From JBOHSA01 sp050732995 (lineage in GTDB: Bacteria; Gemmatimonadota; Gemmatimonadetes; Gemmatimonadales; GWC2-71-9), in NCBI GenBank assembly GCA_050732995.1, contig JBOHSA010000166.1, forward strand, positions 1 through 5,392: a stretch of DNA of 5,392 nt, given 5' to 3'. A program made the position numbers and the translations under genes. This document shows positions 1 through 4,075 of this stretch, piece by piece. The notes below the pieces were generated by a model. The model made no database searches and was not told the DNA's origin. It saw nothing but the letters and a program-made list of their open reading frames with translations. Every line of letters starts with the position of its first letter. Position 1 is the stretch's first letter.

Positions 1-48
1 GGCGAAATGGTGGCGTTCGAGCACGGGATCGGTCTCCTGCCAGGGCAT
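1..48 (-). CDS. IS481-like transposase, N-terminal fragment (runs off left edge)
   Basis: The ATG is at 48..46 on the minus strand, and the 16 codons read MPWQETDPVLERHHFA before the window ends. A strong Shine-Dalgarno stretch (GGGAGGAGGAG) sits just upstream at about 51..61. The opening MPW-(K/Q)-E-T is typical of DDE transposases of the IS481 family, which carry an N-terminal helix-turn-helix and an rve catalytic core. That would make this the first residues of an enzyme that cuts and joins the ends of its own element. The two direct repeats just outside it fit an insertion-sequence end. No domain or catalytic residue is visible, so the call rests on the N-terminal motif plus context, and another IS family of the same transposase clan is possible. 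Confidence 0.55.
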   Translation of the reverse strand, partial: MPWQETDPVLERHHFA

Positions 49-78
49 CACTCCTCCTCCCATGAGGGTCAGGAGAAG

Positions 79-120
79 TGTCACCCATGTGCCCGGACAT
101 CTGTCACCTATGTACCCAGG
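79..120. repeat. Two 19-bp direct repeats at the insertion-sequence end
   Basis: TGTCACCCATGTGCCCGGA (79..97) and TGTCACCTATGTACCCAGG (102..120) match at 16 of 19 positions and start 23 bp apart, about two helical turns. They lie between the transposase start and flanking DNA, where iterated transposase-binding sites of an IS terminus are expected. The motif continues as TTGTACCC to about 128, which may be close to the outer tip. The opposite end and any target-site duplication are outside the window, so the exact boundary cannot be fixed. Confidence 0.5.
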
Positions 121-128
121 TTGTACCC

Positions 129-320
129 ACCGGCCGCCTAACCTGCGCCCGCAGCTGGCGGGGAAACCTCCCTCGATTTGGTAGACGCTTCCACCTCACC
201 AGCAGGACGTGTCCGTGCCATGACCGACCTTCGCCTGAGGGAGGAATGAGGCTCTGGAAGGCCGCCTCCGGGTCGCCGGCTCGACGGCGGTTCGCCGCTG
301 CGATGGTGCTGGGGGCTCGC
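129..320. other. Gene-poor stretch between IS end and membrane-protein gene
   Basis: I see no supportable gene, RNA or repeat here. Open frames crossing it on both strands have compositions dominated by Arg, Pro, Ala and Ser, have no credible ribosome site, and look like shadows of GC-rich DNA. A GGGAGGA sequence at 239..245 directly abuts an ATG at 246, too close to act as its Shine-Dalgarno. Part of the stretch may be IS-derived or the remains of sequence disrupted by the insertion. Confidence 0.4.
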
Positions 321-322
321 GT

Positions 323-328
323 TAGATT
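323..328 (+). promoter_or_regulatory. Possible -10 element for the membrane protein/DUF2914 unit
   Basis: TAGATT (4 of 6 to TATAAT) would put transcription start near 335 and leave a leader of about 50 nt before the ATG at 385. It shares the TAnnTT pattern with three other candidate -10 elements in the window. No convincing -35 is seen 16 to 18 bp upstream, so this is weak. Confidence 0.3.
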
Positions 329-384
329 GAGGAGCAGCTCCCCCGCGCCCGCCACGATGCTACCGTCGGGAGGAACACCCTGTC

Positions 385-663
385 ATGCGCATCCTGTTCC
401 GCAACTTCCTGCTCGCAGCCCTGCCCCTGCTGCTCGGCCTCGCGGCCGGCTGGGGCTTCGCCTTTTCCGTCGAGAGCTGCGGCCGGCTCGTCGGGCCGGT
501 GTTCGGCCCGAAATGCCACTGGAAGCAGCTCGAGTACCAGCTCCTGTTCCAGACCGCGGGTACCCTGCTCGGCTGTGTGGTCGCGACGGTGCTGGGCACC
601 TGGATGGAACTTCGCCGCCGAAGCGCCGTACAAGGGGCGACCCAAACAGGAGAGCCGTCATGA
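385..663 (+). CDS. Small two-helix membrane protein of unknown function
   Basis: This encodes 92 residues and I do not recognise the family. Two hydrophobic segments are clear: about residues 7-28 (rich in L/A/G) and 52-74 (LLFQTAGTLLGCVVATVLG). Arg2 and Arg6 at the N-terminus and the RRR after helix 2 suggest that both ends are cytoplasmic. The loop of residues 29-51 would then face out, and it holds two cysteines (C32 and C44) that could form a disulfide. The start is supported by GGGAGG at 368..373, 11 nt before the ATG. Its stop TGA overlaps the next ATG (ATGA, 660..663), so it is probably translated with the downstream DUF2914 protein and may work with it at the membrane. Hydropathy, intact frame and start site make it very likely a real gene; its function is unknown. 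Confidence 0.75.
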   Translation: MRILFRNFLLAALPLLLGLAAGWGFAFSVESCGRLVGPVFGPKCHWKQLEYQLLFQTAGTLLGCVVATVLGTWMELRRRSAVQGATQTGEPS

Positions 664-1084
664 GAGTGACGCATCTCACGCTCGCGCTGGTCATCGGGAC
701 AGCGGGGGCGTTGGCCGCACAGGACACCACGGCGCAGGCCCCCCCCCCCCCGCAGCCGCGCCGGCACTCACCGTAGAGGCGATCCTCACCCGGGCCGTCG
801 TGGATCGGGTGCCCCAGGACACCGCCACTGCATTCCCGCCCGACGTCGGCCAGCTGGTCCTGTGGACCAAGGTGTCCGGCGGCAGCCCCGGCCGGACCAT
901 TCACCACGTCTGGTTCCACGGCGACCACGAGGTCGCGGACATCGAGCTCCCCGTCAACGGCTCGCCCTGGCGCACCTGGAGCCGCAAGACGATCCCGGCG
1001 GAGTGGACGGGCGCATGGCATGTGGAGGTGAGGGACGCGGCGGGGGCGGTACTGCAGAGACTGGACTTCACAGTAGGGGGCTAA
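660..1084 (+). CDS. Exported DUF2914-domain protein, frame broken at a poly-C run
   Basis: The ATG overlaps the stop of the upstream membrane-protein gene. Residues 1-20 form a signal peptide (MRVTHLTLALVIGTAGALAA, probable cleavage near A19/A20, leaving QDTTAQ). As sequenced, this frame passes through a run of 13 C and stops at TAG 774..776. The DUF2914 domain continues in another frame to TAA at 1084. Adding one C (14) or removing two (11) restores a single frame; the 14-C form gives 141 residues: signal peptide, Pro/Ala linker, then DUF2914 from about residue 38. Visible family marks are the H-x-W (HHVWFHG), the WRTWS motif, a G-x-W near WTGAWHVEV, and the ending VLQRLDFTV. DUF2914 proteins are small extracytoplasmic domains without a defined activity. 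The break may be a sequencing error, a slippage-based switch or a recent mutation; good domain conservation after the run argues against an old pseudogene. Confidence 0.75.
739..751 (+). repeat. Run of 13 C inside the DUF2914 gene
   Basis: Thirteen consecutive C encode the proline linker between signal peptide and domain. The gene frames on the two sides do not agree at this length; 14 or 11 C would join them. Mononucleotide tracts this long are prone to replication slippage and also to sequencing and assembly error. Confidence 0.9.
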
Positions 1085-1087
1085 AAG

Positions 1088-1119
1088 AAGCTAAGGGGCT
1101 AAGAAGCTAAGGGGCTAAG
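1088..1119 (+). repeat. Perfect tandem 16-bp repeat made of 8-nt units
   Basis: AAGCTAAGGGGCTAAG occurs at 1088..1103 and again, without mismatch, at 1104..1119. Each copy is itself built of two imperfect 8-nt units (GCTAAGGG-like). It begins 3 bp after the DUF2914 stop codon and supplies the 5' arm of the hairpin described next. Confidence 0.85.
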
Positions 1120-1151
1120 GGGCTTAGCCTCTTGGCCTCTTGGCTTCTTAG
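1099..1151 (+). terminator. Long perfect hairpin after DUF2914 gene, likely terminator or 3'-end stabiliser
   Basis: As + strand RNA, 1099..1122 pairs with 1128..1151 over 24 consecutive pairs, closing a 5-nt loop (CUUAG). Twenty pairs are Watson-Crick and four are G-U wobbles, with no mismatches. On the opposite strand the wobbles become A-C mismatches, so the structure belongs to + strand RNA, which is the direction of the upstream gene pair. There is no clean U-tract: the sequence after the stem is pyrimidine-rich (CCTCTGAGTCTCTTCGC). It could be a Rho-independent-like terminator, an mRNA 3'-end protector or an intergenic repeat. The 3' arm lies where the -35 region of the next gene would be. 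Confidence 0.6.
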
Positions 1152-1171
1152 CCTCTGAGTCTCTTCGCATC

Positions 1172-1177
1172 TATATT
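1172..1177 (+). promoter_or_regulatory. -10 element giving a leaderless start for the 1186 gene
   Basis: TATATT matches TATAAT at 5 of 6 positions and ends 8 nt before the ATG at 1186. A start 7 to 9 nt downstream of the -10 would place the first RNA base on or next to the A of the ATG. No Shine-Dalgarno lies between them (CTCGCCCC). No strong -35 is seen. Confidence 0.5.
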
Positions 1178-1185
1178 CTCGCCCC

Positions 1186-1548
1186 ATGGACTTGCTCCAG
1201 CAGGTCATCGCCAACCTGGAAATCGACGAAGGCAAGGCGGAGCGGGGCGTGGGGGCCATTCTCATGTCCCTGCGCGTGCTCGTGGACAAGGAGACGTTCG
1301 AGCGGGTGAAACAGGCGGTCCCGGGCGCCGAGAGCTACATGGGGCGGAGTCTGATGAGCGCGTCCCGCACGGGCGAGATGGCGGCGATGGTCGGGCCCAA
1401 GGCCCTGCTGGCCGGACTCGCGGCCGCGGGCTTCGAGCAGGACGACATCCCCCGGCTCGGCCGGCTCGTGCTCGAGCATCTCCGCCCCACCATCGGCCCG
1501 GCCAACGTCGACAAGTTTTTCTCGATGGCGCCGGCGCTGAAATCGTAA
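1186..1548 (+). CDS. Small helical protein, DUF2780/DUF2267-like, function unknown
   Basis: This is a 120-residue soluble protein with no signal peptide and no membrane segment. The N-terminal part (VIANLEIDEGKAERGVGAIL, residues 7-26) followed by FERVKQAVPGAES (about 38-50) resembles the 'index helix, glycine turn, then VPG' layout of small bacterial DUF2780 or DUF2267 domains. A second helical half follows (KALLAGLAAAGFEQDDI and LGRLVLEHLRPTIG, about 72-105). The family label is tentative and no activity can be assigned. There is no Shine-Dalgarno; the ATG is chosen because the alternative starts fall inside the conserved helix and because of the -10 element 8 nt upstream, which implies a leaderless mRNA. 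Its TAA stop lies 2 bp from the 3' end of a convergent tRNA gene, so no separate terminator fits between them. Confidence 0.75.
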   Translation: MDLLQQVIANLEIDEGKAERGVGAILMSLRVLVDKETFERVKQAVPGAESYMGRSLMSASRTGEMAAMVGPKALLAGLAAAGFEQDDIPRLGRLVLEHLRPTIGPANVDKFFSMAPALKS

Positions 1549-1550
1549 GA

Positions 1551-1623
1551 CTGGGGCGGGAGGACTCGAACCTCCAACCTCCCGGTTAACAGCCGGGCGC
1601 TCCGCCAGTTGAGCTACACCCCA
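1551..1623 (-). tRNA. tRNA-Asn (anticodon GUU)
   Basis: The reverse complement folds into a standard 73-nt cloverleaf. The acceptor stem TGGGGTG pairs with CGCCCCA (one T-G wobble), followed by discriminator G. The D stem is GCTC/GAGC with GG in the loop. The anticodon stem CCCGG/CCGGG encloses CTGTTAA, giving anticodon GTT. A 5-nt variable loop (AGGTT) is followed by T stem GGAGG/CCTCC with loop TTCGAGT. CCA is not encoded (TCT follows), so it must be added by nucleotidyltransferase. Convergent with the 1186..1548 gene. I could not identify its promoter upstream (toward 1700). Confidence 0.95.
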
Positions 1624-1731
1624 TTGCCGCCGCAACCCATCCCCGCACCGTCGTCCGACACCAGCGACCAGACGCCAGATGCCTAGCGGTTGGTAGCTTC
1701 TAGATACGTCGCCGCTCGTCCGTGAGCAAGT

Positions 1732-1737
1732 TAGGTT
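1732..1737 (+). promoter_or_regulatory. Candidate -10 element giving a leaderless start for arsN2-like gene
   Basis: TAGGTT ends 8 nt before the ATG at 1746, the same geometry as TATATT and the ATG at 1186. It matches TATAAT at only 3 of 6 positions but shares the TAnnTT pattern seen elsewhere in the window. No Shine-Dalgarno precedes the ATG. An alternative -10 is TAGATA at 1701..1706, which would serve a start at the GTG 1722. Confidence 0.35.
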
Positions 1738-1745
1738 TCCTCGCG

Positions 1746-2180
1746 ATGAACGTCGCACTCACCTCCGCGACGCCGGACGATCTGCCGGCGATCCTGGACC
1801 TGCTCGCGCGCTGCAAGCTGCCGCGCGACGGGCTCGAGACCCATCTCGACACGACGGTCGTCGCGAAGGAAGGCGCGCGCGTGGTGGGCTGCTCCGCGGT
1901 GGAGATCTACGGGGCGGCGGCGCTGCTGCGCTCGGTCGCCGTGGAGACGAGCCTGCGCGGCCTCGGCATGGGCCAGCAGCTCACGACCGCCGCCCTCGAC
2001 CTGGCCCGCGGGCGCGGCGTCCGGACCGCCTATCTCCTCACCGAGACGGCCGGCGACTTCTTTCCGCGCTTCGGCTTCCGGAAGATCACGCGGGCCGAGG
2101 TCGAGCCGGCGGTGCAGCGCTCGGTCGAATTCACCACCGCCTGCCCCGCCAGCGCCCTCGTCATGGTGGCGAAGCTCTAG
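1746..2180 (+). CDS. arsN2: GNAT N-acetyltransferase of the ArsN2 type
   Basis: This encodes 144 residues with a single GNAT fold, which transfers an acetyl group from acetyl-CoA to an amine. The acetyl-CoA loop is RGLGMG (R71-G76), fitting (Q/R)xxGx(G/A). Marks shared with ArsN2 proteins are the VVGCSAVEIYG strand, LLRSVAV before the loop, YLLTETAGDFFPRFGF (about 96-111), and the ending EFTTACPASALVM. ArsN2 proteins are named for association with arsenic-resistance operons and their substrate is not well established; no ars gene is next to this one. The start could be GTG 1722 (8 residues longer), but the ATG fits the family N-terminus better and has a -10-like TAGGTT 8 nt upstream. Its stop TAG interlocks with the dnaJ stop on the other strand. 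Confidence 0.8.
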   Translation: MNVALTSATPDDLPAILDLLARCKLPRDGLETHLDTTVVAKEGARVVGCSAVEIYGAAALLRSVAVETSLRGLGMGQQLTTAALDLARGRGVRTAYLLTETAGDFFPRFGFRKITRAEVEPAVQRSVEFTTACPASALVMVAKL

Positions 2181-3283
2181 TACTTCAGCCCCGACCTCTC
2201 CGCGAACGCCTTCGCCGCTGCTTCCTGCTCGGGTGAGAGTCGCTCGGGGATCTGGATGCGCACCTCGACGTACTGATCACCCCGCCGGCCGTTCTTCTCG
2301 ATCCCCTGCCCCGCGATCCGGAACCGCTGTCCGTGTTGGGTCCCGGGCGGCAGCTTGAGGATCACCCGGCGGCCGTCGAGCGTCTTGACCTTGATGCGCG
2401 AGCCGAGGAGCGCCTGAGCCAGGTTGATGGGCACAACGCAGATGACGTCGTGCCCCTCCCGCCGGAAAAAGGTGTCGGGCTCCACCTGGAAGGCGATGAT
2501 GAGGTCGCCTTTGCCCTTGGCTCCCTGGCCCTTGAGTCGCACGAGGGTACCGTCCTCAGTGCCGGGCGGCACGGTGATCATGATCCGCTTCTCCACCCGG
2601 ACGTCGCCGCTGCCCTGGCAGGTGCCGCACCGCTGGGACGGGACCTTGCCCTTGCCCCGGCACACGGGGCACGGCCGATTGACCGCGAAGCCGCCCTGGC
2701 CGAACGACACCGTCCCCCGGCCCTTGCACTCGGTGCAGGTGGTGATCGTGGCGCCCGGCGCCGCGCCGCTGCCGCCGCAGGTGGGACAGACCTCGGTCAT
2801 CGCGAGGGTGATCGGCACCTGCCCGCCGAGGGCGGCGACGCGGAACGGAACAGTGACCGAGGCTTCGACCTCGTCGGCGTCTTCGCCCCGCCCGCCGCGT
2901 CGGCCGAAGATCGAGGAGAACAGGTCGCCCAGTCCTCCGAACGAGCTGAGGTCGGACAGGTCGAAATCCGCCCCAATGTCTGGCCCTCCCCCGCCCGCTC
3001 CTCCGGTCCCCCCTGAGGTGGGACCGCCGCGGCGGCCCCCCCCCCCCGCCCCGGCGAAGGCCCCGTAGCGGCGCAGCTGGTCGTACTTCTTCCGCTTGTC
3101 GGGGTCGCTCAGCACGTCGTGCGCTTCATTGATCTCCTTGAAGCGCTCGGCCGCCTGGGCGTTGCTCGGGTTGCGATCGGGGTGATACTGCTTCGCCAGG
3201 CGGCGGAAGGCTTTTTTCACCTCCTGCACCGTGGCCGTCTCCGGCACGCCGAGGCTCTGGTAGTAGTCGCGCGGCGGCGCCAT
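2177..3283 (-). CDS. dnaJ: Chaperone protein DnaJ (Hsp40)
   Basis: This is a class I J-protein of 368 residues. It binds unfolded clients and stimulates the ATPase of DnaK in the cytoplasm. The J domain spans about 5-70 with the essential HPD at 34-36. A Gly-rich region (about 74-126) follows, including GAGGGGRRGG and GGLGDLFSSIFG. The zinc-binding domain has four intact CxxCxGxG repeats (C166/C169, C183/C186, C205/C208, C219/C222). Two substrate-binding beta domains run to the C-terminus, with VPPGTEDGTLVRLKGQG and LPPGTQHGQRFRIAGQG. The length is normal for DnaJ. The ATG overlaps the grpE stop as TGATG, with no strong Shine-Dalgarno, so translation is probably coupled. A 12-G run in the coding strand encodes part of the Gly linker and the frame is intact. 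The stop codon shares CTAG with the convergent arsN2-like gene. Confidence 0.97.
   Translation of the reverse strand: MAPPRDYYQSLGVPETATVQEVKKAFRRLAKQYHPDRNPSNAQAAERFKEINEAHDVLSDPDKRKKYDQLRRYGAFAGAGGGGRRGGPTSGGTGGAGGGGPDIGADFDLSDLSSFGGLGDLFSSIFGRRGGRGEDADEVEASVTVPFRVAALGGQVPITLAMTEVCPTCGGSGAAPGATITTCTECKGRGTVSFGQGGFAVNRPCPVCRGKGKVPSQRCGTCQGSGDVRVEKRIMITVPPGTEDGTLVRLKGQGAKGKGDLIIAFQVEPDTFFRREGHDVICVVPINLAQALLGSRIKVKTLDGRRVILKLPPGTQHGQRFRIAGQGIEKNGRRGDQYVEVRIQIPERLSPEQEAAAKAFAERSGLKY
3036..3047. repeat. 12-base C/G homopolymer within dnaJ
   Basis: Twelve C on the + strand (G in the coding strand) encode Gly codons of the linker just after the J domain, about residues 79-84. The reading frame across it is intact. 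It is one of three genes in the window with a homopolymer of 11 or more. Confidence 0.9.
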
Positions 3284-3900
3284 CAGGACTTGCCGGGCTC
3301 ACCCGGCCAGGCGAGCACCACCACCCGCGCGGGCCGAATGAGCGCGTCGCCCAGCTTGTACCCGGACTGCAGCACCGCGCCGACAGTATGATCCTGCGCG
3401 GGGTCCGCCGCAGGTCGCACGGTCACCGCCTCGTGCAGGTTGGGATCGAAGGGCACACCCGCATCGGCCACCCGGCGCACACCGATCACCTCGAGCTCCT
3501 TCCAGAACTTGCGCTCGACGAGATCCACGCCGTCGTGGATCGTCTTGGCGTCCGTCTGCTCGGGGTCGACATGAGCGAACCGCGCGAGATCGTCCAGCGC
3601 ATCAACCAGCCGGGCCACGAGCTCCGCCTGCGCCTTGACCCACACCTCCGTACGCTCCTTCACGGCGCGCTTGCGGTAGTTGTCGAACTCGGCCGCCAGC
3701 CGCAGGTACTTGTCCTTGAGCGCGCTCAGCTCGCCTTGCAACCGGTCGATCGCCGAGGCATCCGGCTCGACCGCAGACGGAGCCGCGGGAGGGGGGGGGG
3801 GCGGGGGGGGCAAGGCGGCCCCTGCGGAGGCCAAGGGAGTAGACTCCGCGGGGTCAGGTTTGGGTGCACGAGGCCGAGCTGGGTTCAAGTCACGATCCAT
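3283..3900 (-). CDS. grpE: Nucleotide exchange factor GrpE
   Basis: This is GrpE, 205 residues, which releases ADP from DnaK and works as a homodimer in the cytoplasm. Residues 1-48 are a disordered, Pro/Ala-rich tail containing eight consecutive prolines (31-38). A long helix for dimer coiled-coil formation follows (about 48-110, with LKDKYLRLAAEFDNYRKRA typical of GrpE). The C-terminal beta domain carries the family signature: FDPNLHEAV (151-159), then GYKLGDALIRPARVVV (180-195). The start is placed at the ATG 3900 because the open frame upstream (back to 4059) covers a promoter and a hairpin-rich leader and does not resemble GrpE. No Shine-Dalgarno is visible before this ATG. The stop overlaps the dnaJ start, so the two genes form one unit. 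Confidence 0.95.
   Translation of the reverse strand: MDRDLNPARPRAPKPDPAESTPLASAGAALPPPPPPPPAAPSAVEPDASAIDRLQGELSALKDKYLRLAAEFDNYRKRAVKERTEVWVKAQAELVARLVDALDDLARFAHVDPEQTDAKTIHDGVDLVERKFWKELEVIGVRRVADAGVPFDPNLHEAVTVRPAADPAQDHTVGAVLQSGYKLGDALIRPARVVVLAWPGEPGKS
3791..3810. repeat. Near-uninterrupted G/C tract in grpE (11 G, C, 8 G)
   Basis: Eleven G, one C and eight G on the + strand encode most of the eight-proline stretch near the GrpE N-terminus. In the coding strand the codons are mainly CCC with one CCG and one CCT. The frame is intact. Confidence 0.9.
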
Positions 3901-3921
3901 GGTGTAGCAGAGCCGGGCAAG

Positions 3922-3983
3922 CGACGTGCCGTCGGGACCCGCCGTTTTGGCGTTCCGACTCCAGGAACGTGTTCGGAACTGCC
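3922..3983 (-). promoter_or_regulatory. Inverted repeats in the grpE 5' leader
   Basis: Three dyads lie between the proposed promoter and the grpE start. The largest pairs GTTCCGA (3952..3958) with TCGGAAC (3973..3979) around 14 nt, and extends as GGC/GCC (3949..3951 with 3981..3983) across a one-base bulge. A competing stem is CGCC/GGCG (3940..3943 with 3949..3952). A third is CGACG-TGC-CGTCG (3922..3934). The centre also reads as repeated GGAAC/GTTC blocks, including GTTCGGAAC (3971..3979), so a protein operator is an alternative to RNA folding. It is not a CIRCE element. Confidence 0.45.
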
Positions 3984-3994
3984 GTCTTTTCAAC

Positions 3995-4023
3995 AAGATA
4001 CCGGCGCAACCCGCCGCTGTCGA
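3995..4023 (-). promoter_or_regulatory. Housekeeping-type promoter for grpE-dnaJ
   Basis: On the minus strand, -35 TCGACA (4023..4018, 5 of 6 to TTGACA) is followed by a 17-bp spacer and -10 TATCTT (4000..3995, 4 of 6 to TATAAT). The predicted start near 3988 gives a leader of about 88 nt before the grpE ATG. No heat-shock sigma-32 consensus was seen. The spacing and position in the only gap of this strand support it. Confidence 0.5.
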
Positions 4024-4075
4024 GCGGGCATTACTCACGCCAACGAGCTCCTCGTCCAAGCGGTTCCAGGGCGTG

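Noticed and set aside
78..776. A 232-codon open frame starting in the IS end and covering the membrane-protein gene
   Set aside because: Its composition is Arg/Pro/Ala-rich and low in structure, it has no ribosome site, and it crosses the IS boundary. Only its last part, from the ATG at 660, is genuine: the DUF2914 signal peptide.
575..1084. A continuous 169-codon frame ending in the DUF2914 domain, taken as the whole gene
   Set aside because: Its first half lies out of frame inside the membrane-protein gene and gives an unnatural N-terminus. The signal peptide with ATGA overlap in the other frame is a much better start.
1088..1151. CRISPR-like array
   Set aside because: The 8- and 16-bp units are directly adjacent without spacers, and the block ends in a hairpin. 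There are no cas genes.
1654..1690. CCAG-containing short repeats between tRNA-Asn and the arsN2-like gene
   Set aside because: ACCAGCG, ACCAGACG and CCAGATG are only loosely similar and short, and chance in GC-rich DNA is enough to explain them.
2333..3068. Open frames of 214 and 227 codons on the + strand opposite dnaJ
   Set aside because: They are antisense shadows of a strongly conserved gene in high-GC DNA, with low-complexity products and no start signals.
3949..3983. CIRCE or LexA operator upstream of grpE
   Set aside because: The dyads are GTTCCGA/TCGGAAC and GAAC-N2-GTTC. They match neither TTAGCACTC-N9-GAGTGCTAA nor the GAAC-N4-GTTC spacing.
4014..4027. Terminator hairpin (CCGCT-GTCG-AGCGG) after the hydrolase gene
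   Set aside because: The stem has only 5 pairs, no U-tract follows on the minus strand, and it overlaps the better-supported -35 element of the grpE promoter.
3901..4059. A 53-residue N-terminal extension of GrpE
   Set aside because: The sequence does not resemble any GrpE N-terminus and covers the predicted promoter and the leader inverted repeats. The ATG at 3900 gives a normal-length GrpE.
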